Positions 46,501 through 58,200 of a DNA stretch of 64,000 nt are shown in pieces; position 1 is the first letter of the stretch, and every line of letters begins with the position of its first letter. The position numbers and the translations under genes were made by a program. The notes below the pieces were generated by a model. The model had not been told where the DNA came from, did not search any database, and saw only the letters and a program-made list of their open reading frames with translations. This DNA comes from Strigamia acuminata. Taxonomy: Eukaryota > Arthropoda > Chilopoda > Geophilomorpha > Linotaeniidae. Where the stretch lies: NCBI GenBank assembly GCA_949358305.1, contig OX442316.1:16056001-16120000 (forward strand). The letters run 5' to 3'.

Positions 46501-48699
46501 TGTGTAAGTTTTGTTGTAGGAGTTTTAAGTTTACTTGGTCGGCCTTTGTGATGCGTTTTGTCGAGAGGGGATCGCAGTTCCAGTAATTGGCGTAAATGAC
46601 GAATCCAGCTAGGCAGCAAACAAACAGTAAAACTTGTAGGCCCACAAGATTCCACCAAAGTGCCCTAAAATGAATATTTTAAATGAATATTTTAATCAGT
46701 CCGAATCTGGAGTTTGCCTGATTTCATTTACATTTGAGCAATTTTAATCGTTGGTGTCGAAAGGTAGCGTTGAACTTGAATTTGGTTGATACCGTACAAA
46801 CTTAACCACATTAAGGTCCCACCGAAGACGAAGCCCCAAACCGTATGTCGAACTGTAGGATCCGGGTTGAAACTTGAAAAACAAAACATGAAAAACAAAA
46901 CATTTAAATTTAAAACGTAAAATGTAATTTATTTTTGTCTACTCGAATAGTTGCAATCTGTCTCCTTCGAGTGCTCTTTGCCAAACCACGTGGATTCCTC
47001 CTACGTCCATGGAGCCTTTAATTATGACAGCAACCATGGCCCCAAACATGATTAATATTTGAAACGCGTTTGTCCACATGACTGCTTTCATTCCTCCCTA
47101 GAGGTGAGTGGTTAGAACTAGTAAATAGGCCAGTTATTTTCATTTTGAATTGAAAATTACAAATGTTGTGTAGAACGTGCAGACAATCCCAATTGCAGCC
47201 ACTGATGTCCAAACGTGTAAACCAGTTACTGAAGAAAATCGAACAAGTTGTTAAATTAGGGTTAAGGATGAGAGGAAATAATGAGGTACAGTACCTTGAC
47301 TCAGGGCCAGAGCAGGAGCATACATTACAATGGCGACATAAGTTGTCTGTTTGGGTTAAAAAAAATTGTAATTATTGTGTAATTTGTTTATGAAATGTTA
47401 ACGGAGGCCATTCAAGGTTTCTGTATTTCTTTCAACAGAATGGTCACCAAATTGTCGAACCGGTTGAAGCTGTTATCGAAGTGGTTTTTGCCTGGTTTTG
47501 GTTTCAAAATGGCTGCCGTAAAAGTGAGATAAGTGGGTCGAACTTGCAGGCGAAGCATCAAACACCAACAAGTAACGTGAGGGGTTGCAAATAGAAAAAG
47601 TTTAACATGTAACCAAATTTGTGTTAGAGGCAGAACTTCTTAACACTAGAATGGCCGAAAATACGTACACGATACTTGTCTTAAATAAAGGAAAAAATTG
47701 ATACATACCTGTTATGTCGTATCATTAAAAAAAGACACAAATTTCCGTTTTTTTCCGGAAAAAAGGCAATTTATGCATTTATTTACCGATTTTCGCGAAA
47801 TATGCAATTTAAGCCAATTTCAGCTTTTTATTCAATATAAATATATTCTATGCATTTATGCATTTATTCGGGGTCTAGTTATAGCAAGTTTGTTGTATCA
47901 AATTTATTAACATGATGTTCAATGGCTAACCAAACCATTTTTAAGTATCCATTATAAGAAAGAAAAATTTATATTCATTTTGTTACACAAGGTTCGACTG
48001 TATATCGGTAGGTAGTATACCCGGGGTCGCGTAAGGAAAAAGTTTAAGAAGCCCTGGTTTATAGAAGCAGCGATAAACCTCAACAGAAACTTTGAATGCA
48101 TTTAAAGATAAACTGATACCATTTGAATGATGAATATCATGGATGCGCATCTCCGGATTGCTTTGTTGAATCGGCGTTCCAGATACTGAAAGAATGCAAA
48201 CGGTAATTAAACCCCCACACACAAAACATTTTAACTGTCTGATTTTTTAGACAATTGGGAGGATGCACTTGCAATGACTGCATCACGTGGAGGCACACAT
48301 TTACAGATTAGAAACACCCAACATTGCACTCTTAATCTTTACCTCGTGCGCACTCGTGAGTCTGAGCCGATAGAAGACGGGCAAATAGCAATAGGCCGTG
48401 ATCGGGATTAAGAGGCAGAACGCGATGCTGACAAGTCCATAACTGGCGTTGTTGACGTACATCTCGGCTGGGGTGCCGAGTAACGTGATTGCACTCACGA
48501 ACGATGCGATCAACGAAAGCGAGACGGGGAAAGCGCCCATGCTTCTGTTGCCCATTAAAAATTCATTTGTGGTTTTTTGCTTGCCCCCAGTGCACGCGTG
48601 GTACATCCCGATGGCCGCCGATATAAACAACATGATCCCGAATACGCTGTAATCCCATGGTGTGAAGTGTTTGACCAATTCTTGGTCGCTTAATTCCAT
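43565..48699 (-). CDS. SLC5-type sodium-coupled symporter, 599 aa (tandem copy A)
   Basis: Sodium/monocarboxylate-type symporter. There are 15 exons: 48343-48699, 48120-48185, 47295-47346, 47161-47228, 46943-47097, 46732-46872, 46535-46664, 45719-45807, 45550-45662, 45415-45482, 45278-45364, 45031-45212, 44878-44972, 44701-44813 and 43565-43648. All are in frame. Landmarks are [109 protein letters not shown] and a Cys-rich [11 protein letters not shown] segment before the tail. I chose the ATG at 48699 ([12 protein letters not shown]) because the duplicate gene starts there. An in-frame ATG at 48861 would add 54 residues. Every exon length equals that of the gene at 49403-54680. The last intron holds two MITEs. 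Confidence 0.93.
43681..43909. mobile_element. MITE, TAGGTGCGTTCAAT family (copy 1)
   Basis: Ends TAGGTGCGTTCAATTCTAAA and TTTAGAATTGAATGCACCTA form an inverted repeat. The interior has ACGGTTTT/AAAACCG motifs. It lies in the last intron of the 599-aa copy A gene. Similar single ends occur at 13601, 17311 and 45934. Confidence 0.75.
44162..44491. mobile_element. MITE, AGGTGCATTCAAT family (copy 2)
   Basis: Left CAGGTGCATTCAATCTTTAA and right TTGAAGATTGAACGCACCTA are inverted. It is a diverged relative of the preceding element, in the same intron. Confidence 0.65.
45960..46400. repeat. Diverged relative of the GAACTAGTTC hAT-like element
   Basis: Contains GTTCACGTTCAC-type repeats, the ATCATCAAAACGTTT core shared with 18370-18400, and a TTCGATTCAACACTGC end resembling GATACAACACTG. 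The left end is not clear. Intronic. Confidence 0.4.
47640..48003. mobile_element. Degraded pogo-like element
   Basis: Shares about 75 bp (ATATAAATATATTCTATGCA and neighbours) with 13278-13526, and ends near GGTTCGACTGTA. It lies in intron 2 of the 599-aa copy A gene. Confidence 0.5.
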
Positions 48700-49402
48700 G
48701 TTGCGAGAAACAAAGTCTTTGGGAGTTGAAGTGTGTGCAGCTGCGACTGTGTATTGTGTAGCCAAATTGAAACTAGTGTTTATGAATGAATGGGGTATTG
48801 TTGTGTTGGTGTGGTTGTTGATAAGAAAGAACAAAGCCAAATAAATCTCCAATATCCGCATTACTGCAGCGCCATTGTCTGAGTGAATTTAGTACTAGCC
48901 ATTGGTGTGTGCACATCAAGGTCGCTTGTATTTGCAATGGCGGGTTTGCACGCCTAAATCACTTGTGGAGGGTTGGGTTGAGTACAAAGACGATCACGTT
49001 GCAACATGTTGGCAGATGTTTGATTAAAATCTTTACTATTCATTAGGTGCATTTAGTTTTGTAACTAAAAGCACCTTTTGTTATTTTTTTCTTTGGTTTC
49101 TTTTGTTTGCGTTATGTACAGTCATGGACAAAAGAACTTCTCTTCAGTTTAGCTATTTTTAAGACTTATCTATTGTAGTTGCATTTCTTTAATAAATTGT
49201 ATAATTTTTTTACAACTGCGCAACAAAAACACTCTAATTTTATGATGTTTTATTAAGAACCTCCAATTTACGACCAAAACACAGTAATTTGGTGATGATT
49301 TTTCATAAAAACCTCCACTTTGCGACCAAAAGAGTGAAAGAAATGTGCCATTGAGAAATGTTGGTTTATTTATTTTACAAATTATATTATTTTTAAATTT
49401 TA
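48700..49402. other. Intergenic between the tandem SLC5 duplicates
   Basis: Promoter region of copy A and 3' flank of copy B. No gene or paired repeats seen. The text just downstream of both stop codons (GTGAAAGAAATGTGCMATTGAG) is shared between the two duplicates. Confidence 0.5.
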
Positions 49403-52400
49403 TCAATCTGTATAGGCATTGGAAGCTGCGATTTTGTGTTTGCCGCTGCCATTTAGTTCTAGTTCTGTATCAGTGGGTTGTCGTACCTGGAATATAAATA
49501 AAATAAACCAATTCAAATTAAGCGCGTTCGATTACAAAACGAAGAACCGATTCTTTAAATTCTCTTGATTTTCTCTGGCAGAAATGACGCAAAATGCGTC
49601 ATGTTTTTTAGTATCGGATTATAGAAAAACCGATTCTCATAATCCACGTTTGGGGTCGATTCTTTGGATTTTGACTTCGATTTCAACTCGTTTATCTGAA
49701 TTCAATTTTATCAGCTTAAAGCCTAAAGGTTCGTTTACATTGTTGCGAAATTGCGTTCGAATTGATGCGAACGCAACAATTTCGGGCGTTTAAGTTCGTG
49801 TGGCAACCCTTCGCAAGCGAAATTTCAGAGTAGACGTGAAGTCTACCTTTTCGCTTCGCTTGGAATGTTTGCACGCATTGACCAATGACAGACGAGATAG
49901 CATAGTATGTCGTCACCAACTTTACAATTGATCCAACATGGCAGCATCACGTTGGACAAGTGAAATGAGACTTCACTTCATCAACTTCTCTTTGCTTCAT
50001 TGAGAACATGAGAAGCAAATTTTTTCATGTGAATTTTTGGGCGCGACCATTTTGCGTGCTAAATTTTGCAACAATGTAAACGAACCTTTTTGCGTGATGA
50101 CCCCTGCTGATAAGTTGTTCTCGCAGGTGTTTGCATTGTACCCACTTTTCTGCCTTTGCGCCTTTATGGTAGTTATATCCATAAACCATTCAACTGATAC
50201 CTTTTGCCAACCGCACCGTAAAATTCTTAGAACTTTTTCGGGTAAACAACAGCAACACTTATCAAAAATCGGGCAGATTAAATCAGGATCTAGCTCTTCT
50301 GGATCTTGGAGTCCTAACAGAATGTTTTTTTTTAATAGAGATTAAATGTGATAGATAAACAAACTAATAATTGCTAAACAAACCTGTAACTAGGCTCACA
50401 ATGCTTCCAACTGTGGTAACTGTTACAAAAGCTATTAAAGCGTACCATAGGTAAGACACTTTATAAATAGCCAAAACACTACAATAAGAAAAGAATGAAA
50501 TAAATTGTTCATTAAAGTTTCAAGCCTTAAGTTTTACTGTGAATCACTAGGTGGTGCTAAACTCAATGTATCATTCAGTAGCATTGAAGAACTATTAAAA
50601 ATGCATCCGGAAGTTGACATCTTAGATAATGGTACGACGATGTCATCTTTGTAGATCTGTGCTCCTGTTACTATCCAAAATGAAACTGCAAGACCGCTGA
50701 ACAAGCCAAACCCAGCACCCTGAAAGCACGTGTAAAATGATTAGAATTTTAAACACTTTGTGCTTATGGTCACATACCATTGAGTTTGCAAATGGGAAAA
50801 AAATCCCCAGAGAAAATACGCCCAGTAATGGACCACCAAACACTCCCAATAAGCTTAAAGCTGCCTGTAGTAATTAATTTGTATTTTACATGGTAATTGT
50901 AATAACTAAAATTACCTGTAAGACATTGCCTAATTGTTCAGCAACTGCAACTAGTGCAATGCAAAAAGCACCGTAGAAAAAAGCTTTTTGGGATGGAAAC
51001 AAAGTTGTTATTTTTGTTTTTTTTGTCTTTGTTTTGGTGGTTTATGTTGGTATTTTACCAAGTAACTTTGAAACTATTGTAGCTCTTCGATCGGTCAAAC
51101 GCGGATAGCAACATCTGACGAAATCCTCAAGAGTGACTGCTGCCAACGAGTTCCAACCCGAAGATATTGTGCTGGAAGTGAAAGATTTATTGGAGCATTG
51201 GAACGAAATAACGTATGGAAATGTCACCTGAGCGCTCCACTGAATATCCCAGCTACGAAGAACCCCGGAGCGCCTGGAAGTGGACCCAAAGCATCCATAA
51301 CAAATAACGGTAAGAGCTGAAAGCGTTATAAATTACCATGTTTACATGTACCCAGTTATCTGGATAAGTGAAAATGCGAATTTTATTTTTCTGGAAAACT
51401 GGTCATGTAAACAAATCAGTTTTCTAGAAAAGACAGACTTATCCTGAAAACTAAATTTCAGTTGTACGAGCAAGATTTTGGGTGTTTTGCGCATTGAAAA
51501 CTGCATGTAAACACCGTGCATGCGAAAATTCAAAAACTTGGATCGAGATATCGTCGGATCGTTGTACTAAAAATACGTTAGGCCTACGTACCAACGACAT
51601 TTGGTACCGAAATCAATGTGAAATCAGCTAAAACCACCATTTTTGGGATCAGAATTTGCATATTAGGCACCATTGCAAAGATTTGAGCAAAAACCTCTTT
51701 CCTAACCACCATTTCATTTGTTTGGCTGAAATGGATCAACAGCCATTTTGTTGTTCCAGATAATGAAAGGGCAGTATGGGTAATTCTCGTATGACTTCAT
51801 GTTTACCAGAAAACTAATGTCATGTAAATGCAAACGGTTATCCAGATAAATAAAATCTGAATATTCACTTATCTGGAAAACTGTGACCATGTAAACATGG
51901 TAAGTGTCAGCTACAGCAGAGCGTCGATTATCCAAACTGATTGGGGGATATGGGTGTTCATAAAACCGATTTGTGTGCATAATCGGTGATTAGCTTTATA
52001 CACGTACTGTATTGTATACGAAAACAAAAAATCCATAAACATCTACCAAAGAATCGATAAATATCGGTCACGGCTGTTTAGTTAACCGTTCGTTTGCATG
52101 ACTGATGTTTGGATGGTATTTCTTATTTGGACTAAGGCAAGGGTCGGCAACCTTTTGAGACGGAAGAGCCAAAAGTTACAATTTACAAAATTTCCCAGTT
52201 GTTAAAGAGCCACTACAATATTAAATTAGGTCCCATACAGCCGCATCTTGACATCGAAAGAGCCGCAGGTTGCCGACCCCTGGAATAAGGAGTTGCATGG
52301 TGGAGGAAAGGCAATCGCATAGTGCAAGTGCAGCATGGTGCAGAGAATTAGGACCGATCTTGCCATACAAGAAATTTTGAATTGTGTCCGCCATTTTCAA

Positions 52401-54680
52401 ATCAGCAACCATACAGATTTAGACTGCTGGATTGATTGAAAATGGTGGATTGCGATGACGTTACTGGGGACATATATGCGCCGAACGGAGTTGTTGGGCA
52501 CACGGATCTAGATTCGTGAACCGAGATCAGTGTTCACACCGATCATGGATCTATATCCGCATCTTCGGATGAGATCCAAAACCTTGGTGTAAACAAGGTA
52601 TAAGGCTTCTAGTTGATCTATCACGTGTTCTTGGGTGTTCTTTCTTTTTTCTTAATGTGGGGGACTAGGTCTCCCCCCTTAGACCACCCCCTTCCCCGCG
52701 AACCTGACCTTAATCGTTTTACTCGACGTTATGGGGAATTGGGCATTTAATCACGGTTAGTCGCAGTGGGCGTGCGCTCAACAATTAAACAACGGAACAT
52801 GTTTTATTGCAAGTTAAACATTACTTTATGAATGCGTCTACTGTATATGTAAGTTTTGTTGTGGGAGTTTAAGTTTACTTGGTCAGGCTTTGTGATGCGT
52901 TTTGTCGAGAGAGGATCACAGTTCCAGTAATTTGCGTAAATGACCAGTCCAGCTATGCAGCAGACAAGCAGTAATAATTGTAAACCCACGAGATTCCACC
53001 AAAGTGCCCTACAAGATGAATATGTACATCATTTGTAAGTTTGAATTCGGAGCGTGCCTGGTTTCATTTACGCTTGAGCGATTTTCATTGTTGGTGTTGT
53101 AAGGTAACGTTGGACTTGCGTTTGGTTAATACCGTACACACTTAACCATATGAAGGTTCCACCGATGGCGAGGCTCCAAACTGTATGCCGAACTGTAGGA
53201 TCCGGGTTGAAACTTGAAAAACAAAATATTTAAATTTAAAACGCAAAATGTAATGTATTTTTGTGTACTCGAATAGTTGCAATCTGTCTCCTTCGAGTGC
53301 TCTTTGCCAAACCACGTCGATTCCTCCTACGTCTATGGAGCCTTTGATTATGACAGCAAGAATTGCCCCAAACATGATGAATATTTGAAACGCGTTTGTC
53401 CACATGACTGCTTTCATTCCTCCCTAGAGGTGAGAGGTTAGAACTAGTAAATAGGCCAGTTATTTTCATTTTGAATTGGAAATTACAAATGTTGTGTAGA
53501 ACGTGCAGACAATTCCAATTGCAGCCACTGATGCCCAAACGTGTAAACCAGTTACTGGAGAAAATCGAACAAGTTGTTGAATTTAGGATTACCGGTAAGA
53601 GTGAAAGGGAATATTGAGGAGCAGTACCTTGACTCAGGGCCAGAGCAGGAGCATACATTACAATGGCGACATAAATTGTCTATTTGGGTTAAAAAAAAAT
53701 TATAATTATCGTGTAATTTGTTAATGAAATGTTAATGAGGCCGTTCGAGGTTTCTGTTTGTGCTGTTTTGAATGTTTCTATAAACGTAATAGTTATCAAC
53801 AACTTAATAAACAACTGGAGTGGTTTTGAGGTGGTTTATGCCTGTTTTTTACAAGTATATGCTTATTTTTTCTGCTTATGTTTTATATAAACGCGGAATA
53901 CTACACCAACAGAAACTTTGAAGGCACCTAACGATAAATTGTTACCATTTGAATGATGAATATCATGGAGGCGCATCGCCGGATTGATTTGTTGAATCGG
54001 CGTTCCAGATACTGTACCGAAAAAATGCAAACATTGATCACACGAAGAACCAAGGATAACATGGACACGTATCCACATGTTCAGTGCGTTTTGCCACCGA
54101 TGGCGCCACATAATATATAGCTGCACTGTATTCTGGGATGACAACAGATAACAAACATGCTTAGACACGTGATTACTGTCATCCAATCAGCACGGACCAA
54201 CGAATAAATAGGAAATAACGCACCGATATGTGCCCATGTTATCCTTGGCTGATGGTCACAACCAATCGCGTGGAGGCACACGGTTACAGATTAGAAACAC
54301 AACAGCGAACATTTAAAGTTTACCTCGTGCGCACTCGTAAGTCTCAGCCGATAGAAGACGGGCAAATAGCAATAGGCCACGGTCGGGACGAGCAGGACGT
54401 AGGCGATGCTGATGAGCACATAGCTGGCATTGTACGTGTACATCTCGGATGGGGTGCCGAGTAACGTGATGGCACTCATGAACGATGCGAGCAGCGAGAG
54501 CGAGACGGGGAAAGCGCCCATGCTTCTGTCGGCCATTAAGAATTCATTGGTGGTCCGTTGCTTGCCCCCACTGCACGCGTAGTACATGCCGATGGCCGCC
54601 GATATGAACAACATGAGCCCGAATACGCAATAATCCCATGGTGTGAAGTGTTTGACCAACTCGGGGTCGCTTAATTCCAT
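49403..54680 (-). CDS. SLC5-type sodium-coupled symporter, 599 aa (tandem copy B)
   Basis: Recent tandem duplicate of the gene at 43565-48699, with the same 15 exons of the same lengths: 54324-54680, 53946-54011, 53628-53679, 53487-53554, 53269-53423, 53072-53212, 52879-53008, 51228-51316, 51059-51171, 50916-50983, 50778-50864, 50538-50719, 50384-50478, 50201-50313 and 49403-49486. Landmarks are [84 protein letters not shown] and [14 protein letters not shown]. The C-terminus [15 protein letters not shown] is shared with copy A. Exons and some introns are close to copy A, but the intron insertions differ: this copy has elements at 49727, 51333, 52138 and 54048. Confidence 0.93.
49727..50088. 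mobile_element. MITE with AAGGTTCGTTTACATTGTTGC ends
   Basis: Left AGGTTCGTTTACATTGTTGC and right GCAACAATGTAAACGAACCT are perfect inverted repeats. Non-coding. It lies in the last intron of copy B; copy A has different elements there. Confidence 0.8.
51333..51903. mobile_element. MITE with TTACCATGTTTACATG ends
   Basis: Ends TTACCATGTTTACATG and CATGTAAACATGGTAA. Internal CAGTTATCTGG/TTATCTGGAAAACTG motifs are also symmetric and recur inside (51420 and 51840), so it looks like repeated fold-back units. It lies in an intron of copy B. Confidence 0.7.
52138..52282. mobile_element. hAT MITE (third copy, inverted)
   Basis: CAAGGGTCGGCAACC...GTTGCCGACCCCTG, 145 bp. The flanks GACTAAGG and GAATAAGG are an 8-bp duplication with one mismatch. 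Nearly identical to the reverse complement of 22955-23099. Intronic in copy B. Confidence 0.9.
54048..54248. mobile_element. MITE, AACCAAGGATAAC family (copy 2)
   Basis: Begins AACCAAGGATAACATGGACA and ends GTGCCCATGTTATCCTTGG. It is an inverted relative of 3142-3417. It lies in intron 1 of copy B. Confidence 0.75.
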
Positions 54681-55261
54681 GTTGCGAGAAAGCGAGTCTC
54701 GGAGTTGAAGTGAGTGCAGCTGCGACTACGATGGTTTTATCTCTGGGATAAAGTCCAATCGAAAATCTAAGGTCAAACTGAGAGTTGTGTGGATGGAGAT
54801 ATTGATGTGTTGATTCAAAAGAAGGAAAGTAAATAAATCGTGATTAAAAGTTATTGATTTATGTCGTGAATTAAATTGAAAATGTCACATTATTTAGTGA
54901 GTGAGTGTGTGATTCACCGCACTGAGGATTGCGGTTTACAAAGAATCGTTTTTCTGGGTTTTGATATTATGTCAAAAGATGGAGAGTAATTTGATAGATT
55001 TGGTATCTTAGATATTGAATTTTGTAATTTGTCTAGTAAACATGAAAATATTCAGTTTGTATGTGTGTGTTTTATGGTTGTTTGGTGGTGTTACAGCAAA
55101 TTGTAACTTTACAGACAAAATTCGAAATTTTTTAAGGTTTTAAAAAATAATTAATTTTAATTTTAATTGACAGGTTTTTGAGTATTCTATCTAATTAGTT
55201 GATTTGTCAAGTGTATAATTTATTGCTTGAAACATCTGTTGCTGCATTTGGTTGTTTAAAA
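54681..55261. promoter_or_regulatory. Shared divergent intergenic region between minus- and plus-strand SLC5 genes
   Basis: The start codons of copy B (54680, minus) and of the 593-aa gene (55262, plus) face away from each other across 581 bp, so this stretch must hold both promoters. No core promoter motif can be assigned with confidence. Confidence 0.5.
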
Positions 55262-58200
55262 ATGCAGCAAGTTCATCTGCGAGCGGCGGATTATGCCGTG
55301 TTTGGCTTTCTTTTGGCTGTGCCAGCGTCGATTGGTATTTACTTCGCGTGCACCGGTCGTCGCCAAAGGACCGTGCAGGAGTTTTTGATGGGCGACAGAC
55401 TGATGGGTGTTTTACCCGTCTCCATGTCGCTGCTCGCGTCTTTTATCACGGCCATTGGGATGATCAGCATGCCGGTTGAGCTCTATTTGTTCGGTGCCGG
55501 GATCAGTTATTTGTTTTTGGGCACATGTTTGGCCTTGCCTGTCGCTGCCACTTGCTATTTACCCGTTTTTTATAATCTCAAATTGACTAGTGTAAATCAA
55601 GTAAGGTTAATGGTATACTGTATATTGCAGATTGTTTAATTTAAAAAAAAAATTTTAGTATCTGGAAAGGAGATTTAATACCGTGGTACGAAAAATGGCA
55701 TCTTTTCTCTTTGTTGTACAACTGGTACGTGTACTGTATTACCATCAAGCTCCGAGCGCCGTACAGAAATCTTGAAATGGTGACCGGTGTGGTCTTCTCC
55801 ATGGCAGCCTGGGGACTGGTTACCATGGGGTGGGACGCATACTCACGTAAATAAGACAAGGAACTCCAGATTGTTGGGTTATTGGCGTTTAATCCATTTT
55901 CTAAGGGGTTGGAGACTCGTCTATCTGCGTGTTGGCAGTGCCGCGAAGGCACGCCACACCGGCAACCGACCCGTCATACGGATGTAATTCATTTTAGCGA
56001 TTTCATTTTAGCGATTTTATTTTAGCGACACACCATTTTAGCGAACATGTCATTTTAGCGACACAAAAACCTAGGTTTAATTCCTAAGAAGGGCTAACAA
56101 GGGGGGAGCTGCCCCCCCCCCCCTTGACCCCCCGCGAACCTACCTTTACTGGTTTTTTGATGAAAATCACTTTCTTGAGCCGGCTTGTCGCGGTAAATAG
56201 TGTTGCGTCGCTAAAACCTAGGTTTTTGTGTCGCTAAAATGACATGTTCGCTAAAATGGGACTTTTTTGGTAAAAATCGCTAAAATGAACGTTGCTAAAA
56301 TGACTCTAACCGCATCATACACAGGGAGGGAGCCCCATGTATGACGTGGCCGGTTAAACATAACCATTCTGTCGTACTCATCTGTACGGCCCATGCAACC
56401 ACTCATGGAGGCTTTAGTTGACCCATTGTCACACTACTGAGCTTCGCAGTGGTGAATGGGGAGGAGAGCAGAATCAGCTCCGGGCACGACTGCCCTTGCT
56501 AGCGTCAGGACCTTAGTTCACGTGTCTATCTCGGTTGTTGTGAGCGCTCTTCTCTCTACTCCCCGCACCACTCAGCTCCCTCCTTCCCTATACTGGGTCA
56601 TACCACTCCGCGAGGAGGGATGACTTTAGGGCCATTGGGTGGTGTGTGGTAGTGACGCTGGTCATCCTTGGGTGGCCAAGCTGTCACAAAACTTTTAGTG
56701 CGCTGAAATAATTTGGGAACCACTGGTGTATGGGTCAAACTTTGGTTTACGCTTGGTTTTTGTTTACTAGGTAGTTTACATGAGTTTCGTGCTTTACGCA
56801 CCTTCTCTTACACTCAGTCAAGGTATTATACAATCGATAACATGTACACGGTATACTCTGGCCGAGTATAAGATTGTGCTGTTTCCTATTGGCCCAGCCT
56901 TTTCACTAGTGTAGTGAGCCCAAAACTCAAGTGTTTTGTTATATTTTATGGTTTTATTGCGGGTTTGGGTTGGTTTTCTTTTTGTAAGTTAATCTTACAT
57001 CTTCAGTGCAAAACCTTTTGTCTTTCATTTATTCTTTGTTTTGTGTCACATCTGGTAATCAAAGTGGGTCACAACAATGACAAAGCAATTAACAAACTCA
57101 ACAGTTTGAACAGACTTGTATTTAGAAATAAAACCAGCATGACCCAATATTTTATGATTTTAAAAAACATTTTATTTTAGAAAAGAAATAAACTTACATC
57201 ATTTCAAACATTAAAATCATCATACAAATTAAAAATAGAACAAGACTACTTTTCCTGGTGGACGTACACAAGCTGGGCCAATAGGAAATAGCGCACTCTT
57301 ATACTCGGCCAGAGTATAGTTTGTTTAATTTATATTTCTACTTACTTATTTACAATAGTTACTGGCATGAGTTTGTGGGGCTCTGTCTTAGCTGTTGGCT
57401 TGTTGGGAACAATCTACACGGCTATTGTTGAGTATATAACTTACGTGGACTTGTGCATTGTAATGACGCGAGTTATGTGGTTGTTTCAGGGTGGCATTAA
57501 AGCGGTCATGTGGACGGACGTTTTACAATTAGTCATCATGTTTGCTGCTTTGGTGACTGCCATTGTTATAGGCACGATCGATGTCGGCGGGCTTGAGCAC
57601 GTGTTCGAAAGAAGCAGAGAAGGGGGTCGCTTGAAGCTGAGGTAATGTTGTCTTTGAATTTTGTTTGAAAATGAATGAATGTTTTTGTATTGTTATTTTT
57701 TTTGAAGTTTTGACTTTGATTTTCGCGAGCGGTACAGCGTCTGGGGCTTAACGTTTGGAAGTTATTTTCTTTGGTTGGGACGTTACGGAACGAACCAAGC
57801 TCAGATTCAAAGATATTTGAGTTGTCAGAGTTTACTCAAAGCCCAATTGTAAATTTAAGAGGAAATTGTTTGTTCAAATTGTATGTTTATTATTTGTCTA
57901 GGTCAGTTGTTTGGAATATTGTTGGGAATGTTACTTTTGGTTTTTTCGTGTTTCTTTGTGGTTTGTTGGTTTACACGAAATATTGGAATTGTGATCCATT
58001 GCTGAATAAATTGATAAAGAAACCTGATCAGGTATTGTAAGACGGAGGTTAGTCCACACATATTTAGATAATTTTTTGTTTTATTTCTTTTTATTTTTAA
58101 GATTTTTCCTTTGTTTGTGGCTAATTCATTTTCTAGTTATCCGGGACTGATGGGCGTTTTTGTTGCTGGCATATTCAGCGGTTCTCTGAGGTCGGTCACG

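Noticed and set aside
55725-56770. Apparent loss of the small third exon in the plus-strand SLC5 genes
   Set aside because: The 52-nt exon is present at 56771-56822 and 62414-62465 (YxSFVLYAPSLTLSQ).
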